In this document: positions 17,360 to 27,300 of the stretch, piece by piece
How the letters are laid out: the number at the start of each line of letters is the position of its first letter
How positions within the stretch are numbered: position 1 is the first letter of the stretch
Assembly: GCF_000212695.1 (NCBI RefSeq)
Contig: NC_015514.1
Span: 2,666,001 to 2,730,000, forward strand
Direction of reading: 5' to 3'
Length of the DNA stretch: 64,000 nucleotides
Source of the DNA: Cellulomonas fimi ATCC 484
Lineage (GTDB): Bacteria; Actinomycetota; Actinomycetes; Actinomycetales; Cellulomonadaceae
Program-made: the position numbers and the translations under genes
Notes under the pieces: model-generated
The model's database searches: none
The model's input: only the letters and a program-made list of their open reading frames with translations
Told to the model about the DNA's origin: nothing

Positions 17360-18997
17360 ATGCCCCTGTCCCCCACCCCGGCCCGCGCGCTGCGCGCCGC
17401 CGCGTCCGCCCTCGCCCTCGGCCTCGCGCTCGCCGCCTGCGGCACGTCCGCCGAGCCCGCCGCCGCACCGTCCGGCTCCGCGTCCGACGCACCCGTCGAC
17501 GGCGGCGACCTCGTCCTCGCGATCGGCAACGACCCGATCTCCCTCAACCCGTCCGGCATCGGCTCCGGCAACGACACGCTCTACGTCACGCGCCAGCTCG
17601 TCGACTCGCTGCTCTGGCAGGACCCGGCGGACGGCTCGCTCGAGCCGTGGCTCGCGACCGAGTGGTCCTCGAGCGCGGACGCGACCGAGCACACGTTCAC
17701 CCTGCGCGACGACGTCACGTTCTCGGACGGCACCCCGCTGACCGCCGAGTCGGTCAAGGCGACGTTCGACGACATCGTCGCCGCGGGCGCCAAGAGCGGT
17801 GCCGCGCCGTCCTTCGTCGGCTACGTCGGCACGACGGTCGTCGACGAGCACACCGTCACGGTCGCGTTCTCGGCGCCCAACGCCGCGTTCCCGCAGGCGA
17901 CGAGCACGGTCGCGCTCGGGGTCGTCGGGGCGGCCACGCTCGCGGTGCCGTTCGACGACCGCGCGAGCGGCACCGGCGTCGTCGGCTCGGGCCCGTTCGT
18001 CCTCGACCACTACACGAAGGACACCGAGACGGTCCTGACGGCGCGCACGGACTACGCGTGGGGCCCCGACGCACGCAGGGGCGCCGGTGCGCCGCACCTC
18101 GACTCCGTGACGTTCCAGGTCGCGCCCGAGGCGGGCGTCCGCACCGGCTCGCTCACGTCCGGGCAGGTCGACGTCATCGGCGGCGTCCAGCCGACCGACA
18201 TCGCGACGCTCGAGCAGTCCGGCTATCCGCTCGTGCACCGTGCGAACCCGGGCATCACGTTCGGCCTGACCTTCAACGGCGCGTCGCCGATCGGCAGCGA
18301 CCCCGCGGTACGCGAGGCGATCGCCCTGGCCGTCGACCCGACCGAGATCCGCGACACGGCCCTCGTCGACGGCTTCGCGGTCGCGACGAGCGTGCTCGCG
18401 AGCACGACGCCGGGCGTCGCCGACGTCAGCGAGCACCTCGTCACCGACCCCGAGGGGGCGGCCGAGGTCCTCGAGGACGCCGGGTGGGACAAGGGAGCCG
18501 ACGGCATCTACGCGAAGGACGGCGTGCGGCTCACGCCGACCCTCGTCTGGATCACCAACTTCTCGCCCAACCAGACGGCCGTCGAGCTGATCCAGGCCGA
18601 GCTCAAGGCCGTCGGCATCGAGGTGACCCTCTGGTCGGGCGCCGTGCCGGACTTCCAGGCGAAGCTCAGGTCCGGCGACTTCGACCTCGTGTGGGGGAAC
18701 CTGTCCCGCGCCGACGGCGACGTCCTGCGCACGCAGTACTCGACGGCAGCGACGAACTTCTACCGGATCGACGACCCGACGCTCGAGGGCCTCCTCCAGG
18801 AGCAGCTCGCGGTCTCCGACCCGGCCGAGCGTGACGCCGTCCTCGCGCAGGCTCAGGAGCGTCTCGTGTCCGAGCACTGGGTCCTGCCTGTGCACGAGCT
18901 CACGACGTACCTCGGCCTGTCGCCCGACCTGCACGGCGTCGAGCTCGGCGCGGACTCGCGCCTCGACCAGCTGACGACGGCCTGGCTGGCCGGCTGA
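17360..18997 (+). CDS. ABC importer substrate-binding lipoprotein, family 5
   Basis: A 545-residue solute-binding protein of the peptide/nickel (SBP family 5) class. The signal peptide ends in the lipobox LALAAC at about residue 27, so the mature protein is a lipoprotein on the outer face of the membrane. GGDLVLAIGNDPISLNP opens the mature fold; EPWLATEWSS...FTLRDDVTFSDGTPLTAESV is the family signature. GAGAGA precedes the ATG. It is the last gene of the riboswitch operon; with the ATPase broken, it could still bind its ligand but uptake through this system should fail unless another ATPase serves. The substrate is not predictable from sequence. Confidence 0.92.
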   Translation: MPLSPTPARALRAAASALALGLALAACGTSAEPAAAPSGSASDAPVDGGDLVLAIGNDPISLNPSGIGSGNDTLYVTRQLVDSLLWQDPADGSLEPWLATEWSSSADATEHTFTLRDDVTFSDGTPLTAESVKATFDDIVAAGAKSGAAPSFVGYVGTTVVDEHTVTVAFSAPNAAFPQATSTVALGVVGAATLAVPFDDRASGTGVVGSGPFVLDHYTKDTETVLTARTDYAWGPDARRGAGAPHLDSVTFQVAPEAGVRTGSLTSGQVDVIGGVQPTDIATLEQSGYPLVHRANPGITFGLTFNGASPIGSDPAVREAIALAVDPTEIRDTALVDGFAVATSVLASTTPGVADVSEHLVTDPEGAAEVLEDAGWDKGADGIYAKDGVRLTPTLVWITNFSPNQTAVELIQAELKAVGIEVTLWSGAVPDFQAKLRSGDFDLVWGNLSRADGDVLRTQYSTAATNFYRIDDPTLEGLLQEQLAVSDPAERDAVLAQAQERLVSEHWVLPVHELTTYLGLSPDLHGVELGADSRLDQLTTAWLAG

Positions 18998-19018
18998 CGC
19001 CACGCCCGCTGCACACCG

Positions 19019-19047
19019 ACGGCCCGCCGGAGCACCCGGCGGGCCGT
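19019..19047. terminator. Bidirectional terminator between the importer operon and proB
   Basis: A perfect 12-bp GC stem (19019-19030 / 19036-19047) with a 5-base loop lies in the gap between two convergent stops. Confidence 0.8.
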
Positions 19048-19064
19048 CGTGCGTCGCGCCCCGA

Positions 19065-20231
19065 TCAGGCCCCGGCCGTGGGGGCCTTGCGGCGGCGCAG
19101 CAGCACCAGGTCGTCGCGGTGGACGAGCGCGCGGTCGTACCCCGGGCCGAGCGCGGCGCGCAGGTCCGACGTCGAGCGCCCCAGCAGGCCCGGCACCTCG
19201 TCGGACGCGTACGCGACGAGCCCTCGCGCCACGACGACGCCGTCCGGCCCGACGAGCTCCACGGGGTCGCGCGCCTCGAACGTCCCCTCGACGCCCGTGA
19301 CGCCCGCGGGCAGCAGCGAGGTGCGCCGCTCGACGACCGCCCGCACGGCACCCTCGTCGAGCACGAGCTTGCCGTGCGTGCGCGCGGCGTGCGCGAGCCA
19401 CAGCAGGCGGATCGAGGACCGGCGCCCGGTCGCGGCGAACCACGTGCCGACGTCCTGCCCGTCGAGCGCGGCGCCGGCCTGCGCCGCGGACGTCAGCACG
19501 ACGGGGATGCCCGAGTGGGTCGCGATGGCCACCGACTCGAGCTTCGTCACCATGCCGCCCGTGCCGACCGCGCTCCCCCGCGACGCCACGTCGATGCCGT
19601 CCAGGTCACGCGGACCGGCCACGTGGGTGATCCGCCGCGACCCGGGCCGCGACGGCGGGCCGGTGTAGAGCGCGTCGACGTCGGTGAGCAGCACGAGCGC
19701 GTCGGCGTGCACGAGGTGCGACACGAGCGCCGCGAGCCGGTCGTTGTCGCCGAACCGGATCTCGTCCGTCGCGACCGCGTCGTTCTCGTTGATGACGGGT
19801 ACGACCCCGAGGTCGAGCAGACGCGTGAGCGCACGGTGCGCGTTGCGGTAGTGGCCGCGACGCACGGTGTCCTCGGCGGTGAGCAGCACCTGCCCGACGC
19901 GCAGCCCGTGGTCGGCGAAGGCCTTCGTGTAGTGCGCGACGAGCAGCCCCTGCCCCACCGACGCGGCGGCCTGCTGCGTCGCGAGGTCCCGCGGCCGCGC
20001 GGCGAGCCCCAGCGGTCCGATCGCGGCCGCGATCGCACCCGACGACACGAGAACCACCTGGCCGCCGGCGAGGCGGCGGGCGGCGAGCACGTCGACGAGC
20101 GCGCGCAGCCGGTCGGGGTCCAGCCGGCCGTCCGGGCTGGTGAGCGACGACGAGCCGACCTTGACGACCACGCGCGCCGCGTCGGGCAGCTGGCCTCGGG
20201 CGAGCAGGGGGGCGGCGGTCACGCGGTGCAT
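19065..20231 (-). CDS. proB: Glutamate 5-kinase ProB
   Basis: A 388-residue amino-acid kinase with a C-terminal PUA domain, which phosphorylates glutamate in the first step of proline synthesis. Signatures: RVVVKVGSSSLTS near residue 20, QVVLVSSGAIAAAIG near 55, VVPVINENDAVATDEIRFGDND near 140-160 and RGSAVGTGGMVTKLESV near 215. The PUA domain covers roughly residues 285-380. The ATG at 20231 has a weak GGGG site; a GTG three codons later is an alternative. It follows obg, but proA is elsewhere in the window. Confidence 0.95.
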   Translation of the reverse strand: MHRVTAAPLLARGQLPDAARVVVKVGSSSLTSPDGRLDPDRLRALVDVLAARRLAGGQVVLVSSGAIAAAIGPLGLAARPRDLATQQAAASVGQGLLVAHYTKAFADHGLRVGQVLLTAEDTVRRGHYRNAHRALTRLLDLGVVPVINENDAVATDEIRFGDNDRLAALVSHLVHADALVLLTDVDALYTGPPSRPGSRRITHVAGPRDLDGIDVASRGSAVGTGGMVTKLESVAIATHSGIPVVLTSAAQAGAALDGQDVGTWFAATGRRSSIRLLWLAHAARTHGKLVLDEGAVRAVVERRTSLLPAGVTGVEGTFEARDPVELVGPDGVVVARGLVAYASDEVPGLLGRSTSDLRAALGPGYDRALVHRDDLVLLRRRKAPTAGA

Positions 20232-20293
20232 TCTGCCCCGCGTGACCGCCTCACCTGCGCAGCATCCGCTCGCCGGACGACGCGCACCCGTGG

Positions 20294-21817
20294 TCAGTCG
20301 TCGCGCTCGGGGTCCGTCCAGACGCCGTGCTGCCGCTCGGTCCACAGCTCGTCGCGCGCGGCCGCCTTGGCGTCCATGCGCTCCTTGTACTCATGGCGCT
20401 TCTCGCCGCGCGTCGGGCGCGAGCGGTCCTCGAGCCGCACGTCGGTGCCGCGCGGCCCGCCGAGCAGCTCGGCCCCGGTGCTGAGCGTCGGCTCCCAGTC
20501 GAAGACGACCGCGTTCGTGTCGGGGCCGATGCGCACCTCGTCGCCCGCGACGGCACCCGCCGCGAACAGCTTCTCCTCGACCCCGAGTCGCGCGAGCCGG
20601 TCCGCGAGGTACCCGACGGCCTCGTCGTTCGCGAAGTCGGTCTGCCGCACCCAGCGCTCGGGCTTCTCCCCGCGCACCGCGAACCACACGGCGCCGCCAC
20701 CCGTGCGCCGCGTGACGGTGAACCCGGAGTCGTCGACGGCCTTCGGCCGCAGGACGACGCGCGTCGCCTCGGGCGGTGGCGACTCCCGCCGCGCACGCTC
20801 GACGCGCTCGGCGAGCGCGAACGTCAGCGGACGCAGGCCCTCGTGGCTCGCGGTCGACACCTCGAACACCGGCAGGCCGCGCGCCTCGAGCTCGGGGCGC
20901 ACGAGGTCGGCGAGGTCGCGCGCCTCGGGCACGTCGATCTTGTTGAGCACGACGACCCGCGGGCGCTCGGTGAGCGGCACGCGGCCGCCCTCGATGCCGA
21001 GGTCCCCGGCGTAGGACGCGAGCTCGGCCTCGATGACGTCGAGGTCGGAGACCGGGTCACGATCGGGCTCGAGCGTCGCGCAGTCGAGCACGTGCACGAT
21101 GACCGCGCACCGCTCGATGTGCCGCAGGAACTCCAGGCCCAGGCCGCGCCCCTGCGAGGCGCCGGGGATGAGCCCGGGCACGTCGGCGACGGTGTACCGC
21201 GAGGAGCCGGCCTGCACGACGCCGAGGTTCGGCACGAGCGTGGTGAACGGGTAGTCCGCGATCTTGGGGCGGGCGGCCGAGATCGCGGCGACGAGGCTCG
21301 ACTTGCCGGCGCTCGGGTACCCGACGAGCGCGACGTCCGCGATCGTCTTGAGCTCGAGCACGACGTCCTGCGTCTCGCCCGGCTCGCCGAGCAGCGCGAA
21401 GCCGGGGGCCTTGCGGCGCGGCGAGGACAGCGCGGCGTTGCCGAGGCCCCCGCGCCCGCCCGCGGCGGCGACGTACCGCGCGCCGACGCCGACGAGGTCC
21501 GCGAGCACCTCGCCGTCGGGGCCCTTCACGACGGTGCCGTCGGGGACGCCGAGCACCAGGTCCGGGCCCGTCGCGCCCTGCCGGTGGTCGCCCATCCCCT
21601 GCGTGCCGGACGCGGCGCGCCGGTGCGGCAGGTGGTGGAACTCCAGCAGGGTGGTGACCTGCGGATCCACCTCGAGGATCACCGACCCGCCGTTGCCCCC
21701 GTTGCCCCCGTCGGGGCCGGCCAACGGCTTGAACTTCTCCCGGTGGATGGACGCGCACCCGTGCCCACCGTCACCGCCGGTCGCGTGCAGCACGACCCGG
21801 TCGACGAACGTCGCCAC
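20294..21817 (-). CDS. obg: Obg-family GTPase
   Basis: A 507-residue GTPase linked to 50S subunit maturation and stress control. The Gly-rich Obg fold covers residues 1-158 ([35 protein letters not shown]). The G domain follows: G1 [12 protein letters not shown] near 166, [15 protein letters not shown]3 [12 protein letters not shown] and G4 [10 protein letters not shown] near 280. A C-terminal OCT domain with the actinobacterial extension covers about 350-430, and a charged tail ends the protein. It is the third gene after rplU and rpmA, separated from rpmA by a strong hairpin. Confidence 0.96.
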   Translation of the reverse strand: MATFVDRVVLHATGGDGGHGCASIHREKFKPLAGPDGGNGGNGGSVILEVDPQVTTLLEFHHLPHRRAASGTQGMGDHRQGATGPDLVLGVPDGTVVKGPDGEVLADLVGVGARYVAAAGGRGGLGNAALSSPRRKAPGFALLGEPGETQDVVLELKTIADVALVGYPSAGKSSLVAAISAARPKIADYPFTTLVPNLGVVQAGSSRYTVADVPGLIPGASQGRGLGLEFLRHIERCAVIVHVLDCATLEPDRDPVSDLDVIEAELASYAGDLGIEGGRVPLTERPRVVVLNKIDVPEARDLADLVRPELEARGLPVFEVSTASHEGLRPLTFALAERVERARRESPPPEATRVVLRPKAVDDSGFTVTRRTGGGAVWFAVRGEKPERWVRQTDFANDEAVGYLADRLARLGVEEKLFAAGAVAGDEVRIGPDTNAVVFDWEPTLSTGAELLGGPRGTDVRLEDRSRPTRGEKRHEYKERMDAKAAARDELWTERQHGVWTDPERDD

Positions 21818-21868
21818 GGCAGGCCTCCTGTCCTCCGTCGCTCACCGACGGCTCTCGTGATCGTCACA

Positions 21869-21907
21869 CGACGAAGGGGCGCACCGCACCGGTGCGCCCC
21901 TTCGTCG
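21869..21907 (-). terminator. Strong hairpin between rpmA and obg
   Basis: A perfect 17-bp stem (21869-21885 / 21891-21907) with a 5-base loop lies 17 bases after the rpmA stop and 51 before the obg start. It probably ends part of the ribosomal-protein transcript, letting less RNA through to obg and proB. Confidence 0.75.
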
Positions 21908-21924
21908 ACTACGTGTGTGTGGTC

Positions 21925-22182
21925 TCAGGCCTCGACCGAGACGATGTCGACGACCTTGCGGCCGCGACGCGTGGCGAACGCCACCGCACCGGCGGTCAGC
22001 GCGAACAGCGTGTCGTCGCCGCCACGGCCCACGTTGTTGCCGGGGTGGAAGTGCGTGCCGCGCTGGCGGACGATGATCTCGCCGGCCTTGACGACCTGAC
22101 CGCCGAAGCGCTTGACGCCGAGGCGCTGCGCGTTGGAGTCGCGACCGTTGCGCGAGGAGCTCGCGCCCTTCTTGTGTGCCAT
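21925..22182 (-). CDS. rpmA: 50S ribosomal protein L27 (bL27)
   Basis: An 85-residue protein beginning [20 protein letters not shown], the standard L27 start whose N-terminal tail reaches the peptidyl transferase centre. [20 protein letters not shown] is also conserved. There is no N-terminal leader extension of the Firmicutes type. It lies 65 bases after rplU on the same strand. Confidence 0.98.
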   Translation of the reverse strand: MAHKKGASSSRNGRDSNAQRLGVKRFGGQVVKAGEIIVRQRGTHFHPGNNVGRGGDDTLFALTAGAVAFATRRGRKVVDIVSVEA

Positions 22183-22247
22183 GACGAACCTGCTCTCTTG
22201 CTGCTGCGGAAGGCGGGGGCCGCGGCGTCAGCGCGCCGCGGGAAGGC

Positions 22248-22568
22248 TCACTTGATGCCGGTGACCTTGAGGCGGGTCAGCGCCTGACGGTGACCCTGGC
22301 GCTTGCGGTAGCCGGTCTTGTTCTTGTACTTGAGGATGTCGATCTTCGGGCCCTTCTCGTCCCGCACGACCTCCGCCGTCACCGTCACCTTGGCCAGCGC
22401 CGCGGCGTCGGTGGTGACCTTCTCGCCGTCCACGAGCAGCAGAGCCGGGAGCTCGACGGTCGAACCGGCCTGCGCGGCGAGGCGGTCGACGACGACGACG
22501 TCGCCCACCGCGACCTTCTCCTGGCGGCCGCCAGCCTTCACGATCGCGTACACCACGTTGCTGCTCAT
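22248..22568 (-). CDS. rplU: 50S ribosomal protein L21 (bL21)
   Basis: A 106-residue protein with [19 protein letters not shown] at the N-terminus and [16 protein letters not shown] near the C-terminus, both conserved in L21. The ATG at 22568 lacks a strong ribosome-binding site; the GTG GTG pair four codons on could be the true start. First gene of rplU-rpmA-obg-proB, preceded by a leader of about 150 bases. Confidence 0.97.
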   Translation of the reverse strand: MSSNVVYAIVKAGGRQEKVAVGDVVVVDRLAAQAGSTVELPALLLVDGEKVTTDAAALAKVTVTAEVVRDEKGPKIDILKYKNKTGYRKRQGHRQALTRLKVTGIK

Positions 22569-23122
22569 CTCTGCTCGTCGAACTGCTCGGTCAAAAGCCT
22601 GTGGGTGCCTGCCCGCGTCCGCGCACGTCCCGCACCGACCGGAGGGACCGGGTCCGAGGGGAGTCGCGTCGACGCCGTTTGCGGCGGCACACATGACCAG
22701 CGCGCACAGACGCGCCGACGTTCTAGGGTACGGACCGACCGACGCAGGGTCAAACCTGGGGTGCGGCGCCGGGCCGCGAACCGCCCCGGTGTGACGGAGC
22801 GCACGCCGGCACGTCAGCCTGCCGTGCGGGCGCCCGCCGCCGGGCCGCGTCCGCCTGCTCCCGCGAGGTGCTGCTCCAGACCGCGCCCGACGACGTCCAC
22901 CCCGGACGCGAAGCGCACGTCCGCGTCCTCGTCGGGCCCCGGGCGACGACCCCCGGCCCCGCGTGCCCCCGGGTGCTCGGCACGACCGTGCACGAGGCGC
23001 GGCCTCCCCGAGGACCGGCCCGCCCGAGATGCCGCGGACGCCCGCGCGGCCTAGCGTCGGCCGCACGGACCGTGGCGGGCAAGAGGCGTCCCGCACCCGC
23101 CGCCAGCACGCGAGGAGGCGCC
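22569..23122. other. Intergenic region between divergent rplU and the YihY gene
   Basis: About 550 bases. The part to roughly 22718 is the untranslated leader of rplU, with the promoter beyond it. The remainder, up to the ribosome-binding site of the YihY-family gene, shows no convincing gene or repeat on either strand. Confidence 0.6.
22725..22753 (-). promoter_or_regulatory. Promoter of rplU-rpmA-obg
   Basis: On the minus strand TTGACC (22748-22753), exactly 17 bases, then TACCCT (22725-22730). This is close to the actinobacterial SigA consensus and puts the transcript start near 22718, about 150 bases before rplU. Confidence 0.75.
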
Positions 23123-24208
23123 GTGGACGACGACACGACCCGCAGCACCAGCACCGCCAAGGACTCCGCACCGTCGCCCGACGACCCGCGCAAGCCCGAC
23201 TCCCCCGGCGACCTGCACCCGCCGTCCTGGAAGTACGTCGGCCGGCGCACCGTGCGGGAGTTCCTCGCCGACGAGTGCACCGACCAGGCCGCCGCGCTCA
23301 CCTACTACGCGGTCCTGGCGATCGCCCCCGCGCTCCTCGCCGTCGTGTCCGTGCTGGGCCTCGTCGGCGACCCCGAGCAGACGCTCAACCGCGTCATGGA
23401 CCTCGTCGCCGACCTGGGTGCCCCCGAGGACGCCGCGCAGACCGTCGAGCCGATCGTGCAGGCCGTGACGTCGAACTCCAAGGCCGGCGTCGCGCTCGTC
23501 CTCGGCGTGCTGCTCGCGCTGTGGTCCGCGTCCGGGTACGTCGCCGCGTTCGGGCGCGGCATGAACCGCATCTACGAGGTCGACGAGGGACGGCCGATCT
23601 GGAAGCTGCGGCCCGTGATCCTGCTCGTCACGCTCGCGCTCGTCCTCATCGCCGTCCTGGTCGTCGTCGCGATGGTGCTGTCCGGCCCGGTCGCCCGCAC
23701 GATCGGCGACGCCGTCGGGCTCAGCGGCACGGCCGTCACGGTGTGGAACGTGTTCAAGTGGCCCGTCGTCGTCGTGCTGGTGGTCGTCGCGATCGCGGTC
23801 CTCTACCACGCGACGCCCAACGTCCGGCAGCCGAAGTTCCGCTGGATCAGCGTGGGGGCGGCCGTCGCGCTGCTCGTCTGGGCGCTGGCCTCGGTGGCCT
23901 TCGGCTTCTACGTCACGACGTTCGCGTCGTACGACGCGACGTACGGGTCGCTGGCGGGCGTCGTCGTGTTCCTGCTGTGGCTGTGGATCAGCAACCTCGC
24001 GCTGCTGTTCGGCGCCGAGCTGGACGCCGAGCTCGAGCGCGGTCGCCAGCTGCAGGGCGGGATCGAGGCCGAGGAGACGCTCCAGCTCCCGCCGCGGGAC
24101 ACCAAGGCGAGCGAGAAGAAGCAGGCCAAGAAGGCGCAGGACGTGGCGCGTGGACGTGCGCTGCGGCGCAGCGCCGGGCACCAGGACGACACCTCCGAGA
24201 AGCGCTGA
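23123..24208 (+). CDS. YihY/virulence factor BrkB family membrane protein
   Basis: A 361-residue protein with about six membrane segments. [20 protein letters not shown] near residue 55 is the family hallmark, with [19 protein letters not shown] near 155 and [20 protein letters not shown] near 270. The first 35 residues and the Lys/Arg-rich last 50 are polar and probably cytoplasmic. The family was once called RNase BN by mistake; its actual role is unsettled. The GTG at 23123 has GAGGAGG upstream. It stands alone between rplU (divergent) and rne (convergent). Confidence 0.9.
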   Translation: MDDDTTRSTSTAKDSAPSPDDPRKPDSPGDLHPPSWKYVGRRTVREFLADECTDQAAALTYYAVLAIAPALLAVVSVLGLVGDPEQTLNRVMDLVADLGAPEDAAQTVEPIVQAVTSNSKAGVALVLGVLLALWSASGYVAAFGRGMNRIYEVDEGRPIWKLRPVILLVTLALVLIAVLVVVAMVLSGPVARTIGDAVGLSGTAVTVWNVFKWPVVVVLVVVAIAVLYHATPNVRQPKFRWISVGAAVALLVWALASVAFGFYVTTFASYDATYGSLAGVVVFLLWLWISNLALLFGAELDAELERGRQLQGGIEAEETLQLPPRDTKASEKKQAKKAQDVARGRALRRSAGHQDDTSEKR

Positions 24209-24299
24209 CACCGCCCGCGGCGCGGGACGACCGAGCAGCAGACCGGCCGGGCGGTCGAGGCACGACGGTGCCGCACGGCGGCACGGGACCGTCCTGACG

Positions 24300-24340
24300 C
24301 GACGACGCCCGCGCGCCTCCAGGGCGCGCGGGCGTCGTCG
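24300..24340. terminator. Bidirectional terminator between the YihY gene and rne
   Basis: A perfect 18-bp GC stem (24300-24317 / 24323-24340) lies in the gap between two convergent stops. Confidence 0.8.
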
Positions 24341-24348
24341 TCCGTCCG

Positions 24349-27300
24349 TCAGGACCGGGCGTCGCCGTCCTCGTCGGCCGGCGCACCGTCCGCGTCGTCG
24401 TCCGCCGTGTCCGCGAACAGGTCGGGCGACACCGGGGTGAGCGCGAGCGGCTCGTCCGCGACCTCGTCCACGTCCTGCGGGAGGGCGCCGGGCGTCTCGT
24501 CCTGAGCGGGTTCGGTCGTCTCCTCGCGCGCCACGCCGCTCGCCGCGAGCGCGGCCAGGACGTCGAGCACGGGCTCGGCGTGCGCGTGGTCGACCTCGGG
24601 CGACCGGCCGGCGTCACCGTCGCCAGCCGTGACCTCGACGGGCTCCGACGTGACGGGGGCGGACGCGACGGCCTCCGCCGCCTCGTGGTGCTCGTGGTCG
24701 TGCTCGTGCGCGTGCGCCGCCGCCGCCGCGATCGTCGCGAGCGTGGCCTTGACCGCCTCGCGGGCCTCGGGCAGCACCGGGACGCCCGGGTGCTGCGCCG
24801 CCGGCGCCGCCTCCTTCGCCGTCCCGCGCTTGCGCCGCGACCGCTTCGACTCGCCCTCCGCGACGGGCGCCTGCGGGGCGCCGGCCTCGGGGCGGCCGTT
24901 CTTCTCGACGGGGTCCGCGTGCACGATGAACCCGCGGCCGTGGCAGTGCTCGCACGTCTCGGAGAACGCCTCGACCAGACCCTGGCCCACGCGCTTGCGG
25001 GTCATCTGCACGAGACCGAGCGACGTCACCTCGGCGACCTGGTGCTTGGTCCGGTCCCGGCCGAGGCACTCGACCAGCCGGCGCAGGACGAGGTCGCGGT
25101 TCGACTCCAGGACCATGTCGATGAAGTCGATGACGATGATGCCGCCGATGTCGCGCAGCCGGAGCTGGCGGACGATCTCCTCCGCGGCCTCCAGGTTGTT
25201 GCGCGTCACGGTCTCCTCGAGCGTGCCGCCCGAGCCCGTGAACTTGCCGGTGTTGACGTCGACGACCGTCATGGCCTCGGTGCGGTCGATGACGAGCGAG
25301 CCGCCCGACGGCAGCCAGACCTTGCGGTCCATGCCCTTGGCGAGCTGCTCGTCGACCCGGTGCACCGTGAACACGTCCTGCGTCCCGGTCCACTTCGAGA
25401 CCTTCTGCGCGAGGTCCGGCGCGAGCTCGTCGATGTACGACGAGATGGTCGACCACGCCTCGTCGCCCTGGACCACGAGCGCGGAGAAGTCGTCGTTGAA
25501 GATGTCGCGCACGACGCGGATCGCCATGTCGGGCTCGCCCTGCAGCAGCGCGGGCGCCGACGCGGTCCTGGCCTTCTTCTCGATGGCCTCCCACTGGCCC
25601 TGCAGCCGTGCGACGTCGGCCCGCAGCTCCTCCTCCGAGGCACCCTCCGCGGCGGTGCGCACGATGACGCCCGCCGAGTCCGGCACGACCTCGCGCAGGA
25701 TCTTCTTCAGACGGTTGCGCTCGGTGTCCGGGAGCTTGCGGCTGATGCCCGTCATGCCGCCGCCCGGGACGAACACGAGGTAGCGGCCCGCGAGCGTGAC
25801 CTGCGAGGTCAGACGCGCACCCTTGTGCCCGATGGGGTCCTTGGTGACCTGGACGAGCACCGAGTCGCCGGACTTCAGCGCCTGCTCGATGCGCCGCGGC
25901 TGGCCCTCGAGGCCGGCGGCGTCCCAGTTGACCTCGCCTGCGTACAGCACGGCGTTGCGGCCCTTGCCGACGTCGACGAAGGCCGCCTCCATGCTCGGCA
26001 GCACGTTCTGCACGCGGCCGAGGTAGACGTTGCCGACCATCGAGGTCTGCGCCTGGTTCGAGACGTAGTGCTCGACGAGCACGCCGTCCTCCAGGACGGC
26101 GATCTGCGTGCGGCCCGCGCGCTCGCGCACGACCATCGTCCGCTCGACCGACTCGCGCCGGGCGAGGAACTCCGCCTCGCTGATGATCTGGCGGCGACGC
26201 CCGGCGTCGCGGCCCTCGCGGCGACGCTGGCGCTTGGCCTCGAGCCGCGTCGAGCCGCGCAGCGCGGTGACCTCGTCGCTCGCGCGGCGGGGCCGCTCGG
26301 CCTCGCCGGACTCGCCGCGGCTGCCCCGGCGACGGCGGCGACGACGACGGCTCGAGCCGCCGCCGTCCTCGGCGTCGGCGTCCTCGGTGTCGGCCTCGGC
26401 GTCCTGCGCGTCGGTGTCGTCCTCGTCGGCGTCGCCCGCCTCGGCGTCCGTCTCCGACGTCTCGGTCTTGTTGCGGCGCCCACGGCCGCCCCGGCGACGA
26501 CGACGGCGCTGACCAGCGCCCTCGCCCGCCTCGTCGACCTGCTCGGCGTCCAGCTCGTCCGACTGCTCGTCGGCCTGGTCGTCCTGCTCGCCGGCCGCGA
26601 CGAGCAGCCCTTCGAGATCTGCATCCTCCTCGGGCACGACCTCGGTGCCGGACACGTCGGTCGCGGTCTCGTCCTGCTCCGGAGCGGCGCTGGCGGCGGA
26701 CCGGCCTGCGCGCCGGCCACGACGGCGCGACCCACGGCCCGACTCGGTTCCCGTGGACTCGGCCTGCTCGGCCGTGGCGCCCTGCGCGTCACCGGCCTGC
26801 TCACCCCCGGCCCGCGCACGGTCGGCCTGCTCGCGCTCGGCCTGCTCGCGCTCGGCCTGCTCGCGCTCGGCACGGCGCGCTGCCTCGGAGATCTCCTCGG
26901 GCGACCCGGCGCTGGCCTGCGCCCGGCGGCGGCGCGGGCGCGCGGCCGACGGGTCGGGGGCCTGGAACAGCAGCGCGGTGGTCGCTAGGCGCGGTCCCGA
27001 CGGCGCGGGCGGCGCCGCGCTCTCGGCGGGGCGCACGTCGGCGAGGGCGGCGAGGACGTCGAGCGCCTGGCCGGCCTCGGCCGGCGCCGTCTCGTCAACG
27101 TCCTCCTCCTCGTCCGGCTCCGGCACGACGGCCGGCTCGGGCGGGGCCACGACGGCCTCCGGGGCCGCGGCAGGGCGACCGGCCGCCCGGCGGCGGCGCG
27201 CGGGCGTGGTCGGAGCCTCGGCAGGCGTCTCGGTCGCCGCGGCAGGGCTCTGCGCGGCCGGTGCAGCGGCGGGCACGTCGGCGGCGGGCTCGGGCGCGTC

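Noticed and set aside
15803..19351. Very long minus-strand open frame across the ATPase remnant and the binding-protein gene
   Set aside because: Composition is Arg/Gly/Asp-dominated, no known motif appears, and all protein-family signatures lie on the plus strand.
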